A stretch of 64,000 nt of DNA from Babylonia areolata (taxonomy: Eukaryota > Mollusca > Gastropoda > Neogastropoda > Buccinidae). A program made the translations under genes and the position numbers. Shown here piece after piece: positions 50,302 to 62,979 of the stretch. The notes under the pieces were generated by a model. The model did not search any database, was not told the origin of the DNA, and was given only the letters and a program-made list of their open reading frames with translations. The stretch lies in the NCBI RefSeq assembly GCF_041734735.1, contig NC_134907.1, positions 2,781,010-2,845,009 of the forward strand. Reading direction: 5' to 3'. Each line of letters starts with the position of its first letter. The first letter of the stretch is position 1.

Positions 50302-51942
50302 CTGCAACAAACCAATGAAGGTCAGCCACCTTCACTGACTCAGTGACATCTATATTAGAGAGAAAGATATTAAAATTATATTTGACTCCTTTCCGTATTT
50401 TCCCCATTTCATACATTCTAGTTTAGAACTATCAATCTCTCCATCTCATTTTCAATGTCAACCTTCTTTAGACAATAACCACCCCCATCCCCACTCCCTC
50501 AACCCCCACTCCAACTCCATGTGCTGCTAAACTTTCAATAAAATCTTTTTTTGGCTGCCTTGTAAAGTAAATGACGACTCCTTATAGTATAGTTACAGGT
50601 CAAAACACAACAATACAAGCATGCCAGGGTGACCTAATGAAATATTACCCAATAAAGCTGATTAGAAAGTAAATGATGACTCTTTATAGATTAAACTTAC
50701 AATACACACACTGGGGTCAATTGCGTCAATTAGTCTACAGAATCTTCAAAATGATGAAGGCGGTAGTCAAGGGAAAGAAGAAGAACCCATTCTCTGTACT
50801 TACTGTGGATGAACAGTTCAGAAAATCAAGTTTGGGGAGAGGGCGGAAGTCGTTCCAGAAAAAAAACGATATTAAAAAAAGCGAAAGAAAAGCCCTCCAA
50901 AAATTGTATTACTTACGTTATCTCGGTTTTATCAGCATGAGCCCTACTGACCAACTTCTCGCTTGTGTAACCCAGAAAAATTCAACAGGGAACTCTTTGT
51001 CTTTCCTAACGAATTCACACACACACACACACACACACGAGCTATGATTGAACTGTCAACATTGCGTAAAGTCTTAATGAGAATGAGGTATGGCCTCAAG
51101 TACACTAAACGAACACAACTTCTGCCATGGCTTTCAGCTGATCAGTAGCAGCATTGATAGCAACTATCTGGAAACACCATTGTCAAGGTTTGCGACGGTT
51201 CCACTCACCGAAAACAACCTTTCTGGTCAAGTATGGAGCTTTCAGGGAGACCGATCACTCGACAGTCGATCCGTAAAATCAAACTGCGTCGAACAACACC
51301 ACTGCAGCGTTTACCGGCAGACGTGCTAAACGTGACTCTCCGCAAATGACCTCCCTTGCATCATTTCACCTCGACCTTCTGTCGCAAAAGAGGTCAATGG
51401 CTGACTACGTCACAGTTTTTTGTGCTTTCCCACTGCGGAAGTAATAACGTCATTTCCGTGTCGATCACATGCGAAATGTTTACAACTCAGACACGAAGAC
51501 GAATGCTTGTTTGTATTCTCAGAGCGACACCACAGTTCATTTAATTTTCGTCTGTTGCACAGTGGCTTGTTGTTCTTCTTCACCTTTATTCCAGAATGCT
51601 TTAATTTTTTTTTTATTAATGACTGAAAAATTGTTCAATTTTGATCGCCAGAGTCGACTTCTCGCAATGAGTGATTGTCAGTAAATTGGAGATGCAGCCG
51701 GTTTTTGATTTGGTGACAGGCTGCATTGATCGTTGTGTATCGGTGTTTATACTGTTAGTTACAAACTAGATCTATTTCTTTCCAACCAGCTCACTCAGTT
51801 TTATTCTAATGGGAACGTGCGTCGCCTGTCGGGTGTCATGAGACGGTCTCTGTCAGTCACAACCGCAAGAGTTTGAATGAGCACGAGTCAGTGTTGATCA
51901 TTCATTTTTGTCATCCAACAACTTGCAGTTTACACTCTCGTC
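50302..51942. promoter_or_regulatory. Putative bidirectional promoter interval
   Basis: Lies between the head-to-head HIGD1-like gene (-) and the unrecognised gene (+). 51150-51900 is CpG-richer. A - strand donor, TTTTCG-GTGAGT at 51209/51208, could close the HIGD1 leader exon. A (CA)n lies at 51019-51038. No TATA box is clear in either direction. Confidence 0.4.
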
Positions 51943-52024
51943 ATGGAGAGCTCACAAGATCAATACTACAGCCTGAAGTCTTTACAGAGATTAAAATCTT
52001 TGTGTAGCATGCTGAGAAATAATG
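51943..52024 (+). CDS. Unrecognised gene, exon 1
   Basis: 27 codons plus one base, [20 protein letters not shown] then CSMLRNN. ATG context CGTCATGG. Support comes from the consensus donor and the phase match with the far exon. Confidence 0.65.
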
Positions 52025-55000
52025 GTAAGTTGGGTTTTATATTTTTCTTTTGAATTTGAACATGTTAGCAATGACACATTGACAGTATGTTGAATTTTGA
52101 GCTGTTTCTGTACTGTGTGTGTTTTGAGTCAAAAGCTTTTTTCTTTGTTTTCTTTTTTTGAGAGAGAGAGAGAGACTCACAGAGAGAGAGAGAGAGTACG
52201 TGTATTAACAGAGGTATGCGAAGTGTGCACACACTCAAACTTTAAAACAAAGGTTGAATGCAAAAATCTGCTGACTGCAGGCAAGAATTAATGTATTTTC
52301 AAACAAATTTTTATGCAAATAATTAAGTGTTGTCCATAATCATTATGGATGGAAATATTCATGAATATGGGTTACAAAACAAAATACAAGGAAGTGAAAT
52401 TACTGAAAACAGAAAAGTATCACTCTCAACCCATGGGTCTTCTACAAACTAACAAAGCATCTAAATAAAGAGACAAAGGGGTACTTACTGAGTTAGGTCA
52501 TAACTCCTCCTCCCCATAGCATTTACTGAATCAGTGATAAGATTATCAGTTGTGAAGAATATCACACTAAGTGTAGCCAACTGCTGAGACAGTGAGAAGT
52601 GAGTCAGTCGTTTGTACTTGTAGTCATTTGAATGCATTGTGAAGAAAAAATCTTCTCCTTTTTTTTTTTTTTTAATTTTTTTAATGAAGTCATGAGATGA
52701 TTTTACTTTAAAAAGTTAAATGTCTTTTCATGCACACACTAACTGCCGAGACAGTGAAGCAATTGTTTGTAGTCATTTGAATGTATTATCATTTCTTTTC
52801 TTTTTTTTTTTATTCATATTGATTTAAATCATGAGATGATTTTACTTAAATGTCTTGTTTATATGCACACCCCTGAAAGTGGAGTATGACTGCATATACA
52901 GATATAGTTATGCATGTATGGTAAAGTAGAAACTGAATCCACTTAAAATCTGTAAGTGAATCACTCAGTGAATGTGGGATGTCCCATGTACAAAGAAGAA
53001 GACATCAAATAAGGTACATAAAAATAAAAAGTTGGGTTTAATTAAAACCTGTACGAGGGTCACAGTTATGTGTGTCATTGCATACTCATTTCTTGCTCTT
53101 TTTTTGAAATTCATGATAATAAATATATAATGTTACTGTACATTTTCAATTTCATGTTTCTTTTCTTTCATTCAGCATTGATGATTTGCCGTAGGTTATG
53201 CATACAAAGTGCAATAAACATTCGTCTTTACACGTGCGTGTGAGTGTGTGGAATGTGATGTGGGAGTGGTGTGTGTGTGTTTGTGAATGATGTTACAGCT
53301 TATAGTAGATAATAAACAATGGTGAGTTTGTATCTGTAACTTCTTTTTTTTTTTTTTTTTTTTATTCATTAACAATAACATATTGATGCATCATCTTAGA
53401 AATGCCTCTGATCTACATTCCTTGAAGTCAGATCTGAAAACTTACCTTTTCCGTAAGCATTTTTGTTCTGTGTATTTTATGTAGTTTTGGTCTTAGATGT
53501 GATGGCATTTTTCTATCTGGTTATTTTTAATGGGCGTGTGTGTGTGTGTGTGTGTGTTTGTGTGTGTACGTGCGTGCATGCATGTGTTTGTGAGGGTATA
53601 GTGCTCTGGTACACATGTGTAAGTGTGTAAGCATGTTATTGTTAGTATGTCCGAACAGAATTCTGTGTTAGAATATAAGAAATATCTTAATGCTTATGCA
53701 ATTTGGTTTTTAGTGCAGTTGATATTTAATGTCAGCGTGTGTGTGTGAGTGTGTGTGTGTGTGTTTAAGGGAGGGACATCTCTCTCTCTATATATACACA
53801 TTATGTGTGTGTGTGTGTGCGCGTGTGTATGTGTGTGTGTATGTGTGTGTGTGCGCGTGAGTGTGTGTGTGTGTGCGCGTGAGTGTGTGTGTGTGTGTAT
53901 GTGTGTGTGTGTGTGTTTTCCATGAAATTCATTTTGTTTTAATCTAATTTACTTCATAGCTTTTACAATCTGATTCTTCTCTTAAGTGTGCTTTTTCATT
54001 CATATGAACACACTGGATGTTTTCCATTGTCAGATAGCGGTTGATGTGTTTTTTAAAGCATGTTTATACTTATAGTCAACTGGATGATGTAAGGCGTTTT
54101 GAGTAGCATTGGTGGTGGATATCGCGCCATAGAAAAACTATGTATTATTATTATTATTAATATAATTATTATTATTAATATTATTATTATTATTATCATA
54201 TAGTGGCAATATTAACATTTTTACCCGTGCACTCTTCGATGTTGAAGTGAGAAATCAAATCCACCCAAATGGGTATACCGGCTTGTGACAAAGTTGTGCA
54301 CCATCTCTGGTTCGACATTCTTATATTATGATTAACATTTTTACGCGTCTGCAGTACAAAACATACGTGAGAAAGTCCAAAACGGGTGAAAATGTTAATT
54401 ATATATATAAGTTTGTCGACTATAGTAGAGGATTTTAAAACGAACTTGTCGAGATTAGAAAGGTGTCTAAAATGCCGGCTTGTGACAACTGAAGTTATGC
54501 ACCATCTCTAGTTCGACATTCTTATATTATAATTAACATGTTTACCCGTCTGCAGTACAAAACATACGTGAGAAAGTCCAAAACGGGTGAAAATGTTAAT
54601 TATATATATATAAGATTGTCGACTATAGTAGAGGATTTTAAAACGAACTTGTCGAGATTATAAAAGGTGTCTAAAAAGGGATGCTTTTTGGGGCATTCCA
54701 TGCACCTAGCAAGGGGCTTGGAAAGAATGGGGGATACGCAAAGTGAAAGAAAAAATCGGACCCATGGGTCAGTTCGAAGTTAGCCGTCTGTGTTACAAAA
54801 CATACATACTTGACTTGACTTGACTTGATCAACGATTGAGGCTTATTTGCCTGTTCGTTGTTCCTACGACTTTGTGGTTTGGTCACTGGTTTGTGAGTCC
54901 ATTACTCTAGACAGGAAGGGGAGAACCTAGCTGGATGGTTCTCCCAATATTTGTCTAGCCTTGTCTTGAAGGAGTTCAGGGAAGGGGCGGTGACAACACT

Positions 55001-58000
55001 GTCTGGCAAGCTGTTCCATCCGGCAACTACCCTGTTTGAGAAGAAGTTGCCTCTGATATCCAGGCGAAATCTGGATTTCGTCAGCTTGAAGGGGTTGCCT
55101 CGGAGGTCTCTTCTGCTATTGTTGGCAAGCTCGAATTTGGGATTGTCTACATTGTAGAAGGCGTGCAGGTATTTGTAGACCTCAATCATGTCCCCTCTGA
55201 GACGCCTGTGTTCCAGTGATGGTAGATGAAGGGCCCTCAGTCTTTCTGGGTACGGTTTGTCCTTCATTGACGCCAGCAATCGTGTTGCCCTTCTCTGAAC
55301 GTCTTCCAGTTCGGCGCTGAGGGTTTTCTGGTAAGGCTGCCAGACTGCATGTCCATACTCCAGGATTGGTCGCACCATGCTTTTGAAAAGCATGACAGAT
55401 GTCTCCTCTGTCAGGTGGTCGAAGGATCTCCGTATCACTCCTAATGTTCGGTTTGCTTTGGATGTGCACTGAGCGATATGCTGCTTAAATTTGAGCTTGT
55501 TGTCAATGACGACCCCAAGGTCTTTTTCTGTTTCGCTTTCTGTCAATACAACAGTGCAATCCTTTCCATCCCCGCTCTTTCTTGTCATGTGGTACTTCGC
55601 CTCTGACTTTCTGTTACCCAGCTTGAGTACACTGCATTTTTGTGGGTGGAACTTCAGCAGCCATTTTTGTGACCAGTCTTCCAGTTTGCCCAGGTCATCT
55701 TGCAGGAGCTCTGTGGCACCCTCCTCGTCACTTCTTGTGTACACTTTTGTGTCATCCGCAAACATTTTTACAGATGAACTGATGCCTTGTGGTAGGTCGT
55801 TGATGAAGATGACGAAGAGGAGGGGACCAAGCACGCTCCCCTGAGGAATGCCACTTGAGACGTTTGCCTCCCTGGAGTATGAGCCGTTGACGACTACTGG
55901 TTGGCGCCTGTTCCTCAGGAAAGCGTCTATCCACCCCAGAACCTTGCCTGTAATACCATGGGCACTTGCCTTCAGAAGAAGCCTGTGATGAGGGACAGTG
56001 TCGAAAGCTTTCTGGAAGTCCATGTATACTGCATCCACACTCCCTCCATCATCCAGGATGCTTATCCATTCATCCAGTACCTCTAGCAACTGCGTGGTGC
56101 ATGATCTTCCCGTGACAAAGCCATGTTGGTGTTTGCTGATGAGGTTGTTTTCCTCGAGATGGTCTATCACTCTTTGCCTGACAATCTTTTCCATGCATTT
56201 GCAGATGATTGAGGTCAAGCTTACGGGGCGGTAGTTGCTGGCTTCTGATCGGCTGCCTTTCTTGAAAATGGGGGTAACCTTGGCCTGACGCCACTCATCT
56301 GGTATGTCTCCCGTCTCCAGCGATAGTCTGAAGATGTGGGCAAGTGGACTCGCTAGGATGTCTGCGGCTCTTGCTAAAATCAGAGGGCTGATTCCATCTG
56401 GACCAGGGGATTTTCCGGTGTGCAGGGTAGCTAGGAGCTTTCGAACACAGTCTTCGTTGATTTCAACGCTATCCAGCTCTTTCTCATAACTGTAGGTTGG
56501 TGGGTCGGGCATGTTTCCTGGATCCTCCTCCACAAAGACACTCTGGAAGAATGCGTTCAGAGTCTCTGCCTTCTCCTGGTCTGTCTTTGTCTTTCCTCCT
56601 CCTTCCTTCTTCAGCTCTGCTACACCAGATCTTGATGTGGTCTTAGCTTTCACGTAGTTCCAGAAGACCCTAGGGTTATTTTTGGATTCCTTGGCCACTT
56701 CCATCTCATGTTTGATTTTGGCCTTTCTGCACATCTTCCTTGCTGAGTTCCTTGCCTTTATATAACTTTGGTAGTCATGATCACTTCTTGTCTGTTGCCA
56801 CTTCCGGAAAAGCTGGTGCTTTTTTCTCACTGAAGCGAGTGTGTCCTTGTTCATCCAGCTTTTCCCTCTGCGTCCTGATGATCTTGACTGTGGTGTTGAC
56901 TTTTTGACAGCTGATTGGAGTTTCTGTTTGAAGACTGTCCATTCTCCGTTCACATCAAGTCCCGTGAGTTCTTCATGCCAGTTCACTTCAGAAAGCTCTT
57001 GTCTAAGAAGATCGAAGTTTGTCCTGGTGTAGTTGAAGCGTGTTACCTTCTGAGCCTTCTCATATGCACAGTTGAGGCTGATGATAAGCACGAAATGGTC
57101 ACTTTTCCCTATTCCAGCAGTAGTGTGGATATCGCTAATTATGTCGTCTCTGTTTGTGAAAACAAGGTCCACTGTGTTTGATTTCTGACCTTCTCTAAAG
57201 CGAGTTGGCTGTGTCTGATGCTGGATCAGAAAGGCGTCTTTAGTCGCTTTCAGGAATTGGGAAGCATAGTGCGTTGGTCCAGCAGTACTACTATCCCTTC
57301 TCCAGTCTATGTCTGGGTAATTCATATCACCCATTATCAGTAGGTGAGAAGTCCTCAGTAGTCCGGCTGCCTCTATGAGACCATTGAGTTTCTTATTGTT
57401 GTCCTGTGTACTGTTTGGGCTTCTATAGACCAGTCCTATTGTGAGCTTGTCAGATCCATGGAGTTGACAATCCACAAACACTGCCTCTTCCAGGTCCTGT
57501 GTATTTAGATCTTCACAAGGTGAAGGTTTCAACTCACTTTTCACGTAAAGCACCATACCTCTTCCTGTTTCCTCCAGGTTGTGGTACAGTTCGTACCCTT
57601 CAAGTGAGAGTTCACATACCTGTATCTCGTATCTGCAATGTTTCGGTTTCACCTCTGTGATTCCAATAATGTCAGGATGATGTATGTCAATCAAAGCTTG
57701 TAGTTCTGCTCGCTTGTTCATCAGCTGGTCTGCATTAGTGTAGAGACATGTGCAGTTCCTTAGCACATTTTCAGATTGGCGAGAAAAAGTTGAACAAGAA
57801 ACTTGATTTGAACTCAAAGATGTGTTTTTTTCCTTTAAAACCTTAGTAGGGGGATTGTCAGAAGAAACTTTCTCTGAGTTCACCCTCGAAAAACAAGAAG
57901 TGTTTTTAAAACTATGTACATGTTTTTTCCTTTTCATTTCTAGCTTGGCTTGTCCTTCCTCTGGGAGTACTTCCCAATGTTCACCACTCTCCCCCTTCTC

Positions 58001-60402
58001 CGGATCCACACAGCAATTTCGTCCCCCGACTGCTCGGATTGCTGTCTCTTGCTTTTCAGTTCTTGAAAAAGTTCATCTTCCTCCTTTCTTTCCTGTGGAG
58101 TGAGGTCTCTCCTTACAGCTATTTTCGTAAACAGTTTTGTGTCTTCATCCCCTTCTCTTTCTTCTTTCTTGGCTTTGTGGAAAGCCCTCAAGACTTCATC
58201 CCTCACTGACTCACATGAGAAAGTCAGCCTAAGTGGTCTAGTTTTTTTACCATCCTCATCCATCTTTCCAATGCGTCTGTGTTCAACCGGTTTGTGTGCC
58301 ACCCGGATTTCTTCAAGAAAACATCCTATCTGGTCACTATCCTTCTGTATTATGTCTTCTTTGTTCATCAATTTGCTTTCAGGTAGCTTGAACACCATGA
58401 TGTTGTTCTTCCTTCTGACTCTTTCATCAATTTCTTGTCAACCTTCACGGCCAGCTTCTCTACTTCTTTTTCAAGATGCAGTACTCCTCCTAAGTATTTG
58501 GTTGCCACCTTGTTGCATTGCTTTGAGCAGTAGAAATGGAGCAGGGGTAACTCCTTCATGCTGTCTTTCTTAATAAGCTCATAGGTATTGTCATCCACAT
58601 TTTCACATGAAATATGGTACCAGATCTCGCAGAGTTCACACTGCAGAGCCTTGTCTTTCTTTGTTAAGTTAGCGGAGCACATGCCACAGTCATCTTTTCC
58701 AGTGGCTACACTAGATCCCTTTTTTCTAGCTTGTGCTTGTGACATGGTTCGGCTTGTTACTATCACTTTATGAGAGCTTGATTTACAAGTACAGTGAGCT
58801 CCTCTTCAGGCTTGCCACAAATTGTCTCATGCGTAGAATAAAGACGAAAAAGTCACTCACCGGTCTTCAGGTATGTGTTGAGTGTTATACAGTGTGCTCG
58901 TTGTACCGTTGTAGGGGGTAAGGTAAGCCGAGAGGTGTAAGAATGAAGTGCTTGAGTGGGATCGCTAAGCATCGATGTCCGCCATCTTGTGTCGTCGGCT
59001 ACTAGTCACTTCAAAAATCAAAAAATCAAAAGTCTGTCTCTGGAATCACAATTTCGCCTGGCAATCTTACTAATTTGCACTTCTACGGTCTTTGAAAAGT
59101 CTCTGCACAATTTGGAGATCATACCATTCAAATAAATCATTTGAATCAGGATGATTTTTCGTCAAGTGAACAAGAGAGACACCTGAAGCTAACATCTGGA
59201 CAGAGATAATCTCTGCACGGGATTAGACGCTGGTGTTGAAGACACCTCCTGGGCATGCATCACTGCTTTCCGGTCAGCCAGTGTGGCGAACGTGCTGGTC
59301 TTGCTTGGAGAAACTGGCCACTGTCCCGACCACTTATTTTTACTTTCGAATTCGGGCAATGAAAACGTGGTTTCAATGACAGCTCGAGCAGTCGAGACTG
59401 CCACATCCATTTTCAACGACTTTTTGGAGCTGTCGTGGATAAATGTTGTAGCTAACAGAAGCCTGAATATTGTCGAATCCTTTGCTCGATGTTCTGCTGC
59501 CTGCAAATGGGCGAAAAAGTCGATATTTACAACAAATCGTGTCATGTATGGGACATGGAACAGTACACGCGGCACAACCTCACTCCTCTTTGCTACAGTG
59601 AGAAAAGACTGTCATGAAAACGATTAAGACGGGAGTGTGTATATATACACAAGTTTGGGTCAGTACTCGTAATGAAACTTGTGTCGATTCTAAACGCCGG
59701 TATGTCCGAGTTCGTGGGGCATTCCATGCATCAAGCAATGGGCTTGAAATAGAAAAATTCGTAAAGAAATCGGGAAGCTTGTCGCTGTCATATCTCCAGG
59801 AGCGGACATGCGCGAACGGGACGTATAAGGCAGTTCGATCGAAAGCGGTCAGTGTACGCCATCGCCAGGTTATTTAAAGTGAAGACGGAATGAACTGTAC
59901 CATGCTTCGCGAGAGGATGAAAACAGAGTGGGGGACGAGACAGTAGGTTGACCCTAACATGAACATGACTGAAAATGATAAAACAGCTTGCATGAAACAC
60001 CGTCATGTGTGTGCGACGTCAAAAGAGTGACGGCAGTCTCCTGTGGTGGGTCCGTTCTTTTCGGCCTGTTTCGTTGTACGTCCTTGCTGTATCGGTTCCG
60101 ACAGCACTGACCGGGTACACGTGGAAACCGCACACCATTCCCTGTATTGCAGTGCTCAAATGCGTTGCACAGAGGACTTCACATTAAAAAGTGAGCGGGA
60201 CTGGTGGAACTGACCTTCCTTAACAACGTGCTGTGCAGAAAAGTCACATACCGAAATAGGAAAGTGCATTTTAACGGCCGAGTCAGTGTCCGTGCTGAAC
60301 TTAACCGTTTCAATTGGACAGCTGCACGTCCCTTTCTCGTCAGTGATGCTTGCGCCGGCTGTGAATGTTCAAGTCAGCGATTTCACGTGTGTATGTGTGT
60401 GT

Positions 60403-60440
<38 letters not shown>

Positions 60441-62938
60441 CGGTGTGTGTGTGTGTGTGTGTTGAGAACTTTATGCCGTGATTGTCCGTGGTGTGTGTTA
60501 GACAGCTTGTTTCCTCGACAGCACGCGTCACATACGTGTGTGCTGTGTCCTGTGTTGCATGTCAGTGTGCTCCTGGCCTTCCGTGGAGAACTGAGGGCGA
60601 GACATAAAATATTTAGCTCCACAGATGGCCATTCTTTCCGTACGCACACAGTTGTTCATGTTACGTTCGGAACCCATCAGTTGTCTAGTCCTCCACTCTT
60701 GTTTTCATCCTCCCGCTGAAACACGGTGCAATGGTTCATTCCGCCGTCTTCACTTCAAGTACAAGATTGTCAGTGCACAGTAACCTCTTTCCTACGTCCC
60801 CTTCGTGCACATCCACTTCGGCAGACAGGACAGGTCGTGCATGTACAATCACAACATTCCTTCAGCATGTGTCTGGCAGTGTACAGTGACAGCTTCATTC
60901 CGTGTTTGCCAATGTGTCCGTATAGTTGCCGCGGGGGCTCAGGCTGACTTCATTCCGTGACTTATGATGATGTGCGTGCCAGTGTACACTCACAAGTTCA
61001 TTCCGTGATAATGTGTGTAGGGTTGACAACTTCATGGTTCCGGGATTGTGTGTGTAGGCACTGACACCTGACTTCATTTCGTGGTTTGGTGCGCCGACGG
61101 TGTACACTGACAATTTCATTCCGTCAGAGTGTGTGTGGGGCTCTGCGCAAAACATGTGGATTCATGTACTACATCGGTAAGTACAATCGCAAACCCAGTC
61201 TTCAAATTGGAAGGTCAGCCGTCATTACTGACTATTAATGACCTGTGTGCGCAGAGGCGTAAATACCTAGCTAAAACCTAAGTAGACCTATCTTTTCCTC
61301 CGGAGGGGGTGACAATGAGAAAGAGCATGCATACATACTCTCTCCCACCGTCACTCGCAGCGTCCCTCCGGGGGAAAAAAAAAGAAAGAAAAAAAAAAGG
61401 GGTGGGGGGGGGGGGGGGTGACTAAACTGTGATCTTGTTCAGCTCCCTCTTGAAAGCTGCCAAGGAGGGAGCCTCTGCTGCTGTTGCAGGCAGGGAGTTC
61501 CAGACGGGGATGGTTGATGGGAAAAAACTGTATTTATAAGGGTCAGAGGAGGAGCTAAGATGGACAAATTTGTGTCGATGATTTGATCTTGTTCTGCCGG
61601 ATCCTTTCTTGAGAAATTTGTCTGGAGGGATGTCTACAATGCCGTTGACCATTTTATACATCAGGGTCAGCCTTTGTCTGTTCTGCCGTGATTCGAGGGA
61701 TTCCCATCCTAGTTCTTGCAGCATGTGTGTTACGCTGCTGGTCCGCCCGTAGTCACTGTGTACATAACGTGCTGCTTTTCTTTGCACCATTTCAATCTTG
61801 TTCTTTTGACCTTCTTTGTACGGGCTCCAGACTGATGAACAATACTCCAGGTGCGGGCGTACAAGAGTTTGGTAGGCATTGGCTTTGGTGGTTTTATTGG
61901 ATGTTTTTAGATTCCTTTTTAGGAAGCCTACCATGCTATTGGCTTTGTTGGTGACTCTTCTAACATGTTCTTTCCAGTTTAGATCATTTCTTATGTCGAC
62001 GCCGAGATATTTTGCGCTGTCAACATGCTCGAGGGTGTGCCCTTTTAATTTGTAGTTGTAGCTGATGGGGTTCCTTGATGTTGTACAGGTAAGGACATTA
62101 CATTTTTCTGGGTGGAATTCCATTCCCCAACGCTGTTCCCAGTCAGACACCCCTGTGTCGTCGTGCACTGTCGTTTTCAGCCTCGCGCGAACTGGACTGC
62201 ACACTTCATTCTAATTACAGTTTCGAAGTGCACAACTCAATACCCCGAAAGCAGCACTCCATTTTTAGACACCTTTCTAATGTGGACAAATTCATTTTAA
62301 AATCCTCTTCTATAGTCGACAAACTTACATATATATAATTAACATTTTTACCCGTTTTGGAGTTTTTCACGTATGTTTTGTACTGCCGACGGGTGATTTC
62401 GAACTGACCCATGGGTCCGATTTTTTCTTTCACTTTGCGTATCCCCCATTCTTTCCAAGCCCCTTGCTAGGTGCATGGAATGCCCCAAAAAGCATCCCTT
62501 TTTAGACACCTTTCTAATCTCGACAAGTTCGTTTTAAAATCCTCTACTATAGTCGACAAACTTATATATATAATTAACATTTTCACCCGTTTGGGACTTT
62601 CTCACGTATGGTTTGTACTGCAGACGGGTAAAAATGTTAATTATAATATAAGAATGTCGAACCAGAGATGGTGCACAACTTCGTCACAAGCCGGTATACC
62701 CATTTGGGTAGATTTGATTTCTGACTTCGACACCGAAGAGTACACGGGTAAAAATGTTAATATTGCTAATTAAGTGGAAGAGCTGATGTCCTCTGTAAAT
62801 CATGGTTTTATTTGCCTCCAGCTATTGTTCAAGATAATACATCATAAACTGTGTTTTTTTGCAGGATGTTTTTCAGATGTGTTAGTTTTCTTTTTAATGC
62901 AGTTGATTTGTGTATGTGATTGTGTGTGTGTGTGTGTC

Positions 62939-62979
<41 letters not shown>

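Larger units (their letters stand above)
54806..58995 (-). mobile_element. Near-full-length CR1-like non-LTR retrotransposon
   Basis: Reads on the - strand: GC-rich 5' UTR near 58750-58995 (start about AAGATGGCGGACATCGATGC), ORF1 with a PHD finger, overlapping ORF2 with endonuclease and RT, and a short 3' UTR. It ends in a four-fold TCAAG tandem (54806-54829), the short-repeat terminus typical of CR1/L2-type LINEs. It interrupts the left inverted arm right after AAAACATACATAC. A target duplication is not evident. The 5' limit is approximate. Confidence 0.85.
54206..62766. mobile_element. Long-inverted-arm composite element (8.56 kb)
   Basis: Outer ends GCAATATTAACATTTTTACC (left) and the reverse complement of the same sequence (right, ending 62766) are followed inward by several hundred bp of inverted similarity. 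Arms: about 54206-54805 and 62262-62766. Each arm is made of subunits containing TTTGTCGACTATAGTAGAGG and GGGGCATTCCATGCACC. A diverged subunit lies inside at about 59620-59760. Removing two nested LINEs leaves about 3.4 kb with no recognisable transposase. No flanking target duplication is clear. Best guess: a non-autonomous DNA transposon with complex inverted ends, lying in the first intron of the unrecognised gene. Confidence 0.7.

Noticed and set aside
61422-62204. Intact 260-codon gene
   Set aside because: It is only the end of a LINE ORF2; it lacks endonuclease and catalytic RT motifs.
54206-62766. Identification of the inverted-arm structure as a Helitron or a simple TTAA element
   Set aside because: Helitrons lack long inverted arms. 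Although TTAA lies inside the outer motif on both sides, the inverted match continues 6 bp beyond it, so TTAA is not the target duplication.
54206-62766. A capsid-bearing giant transposon (Polinton kin)
   Set aside because: No polymerase, integrase, ATPase or capsid-like protein is visible, and the own sequence is too short.
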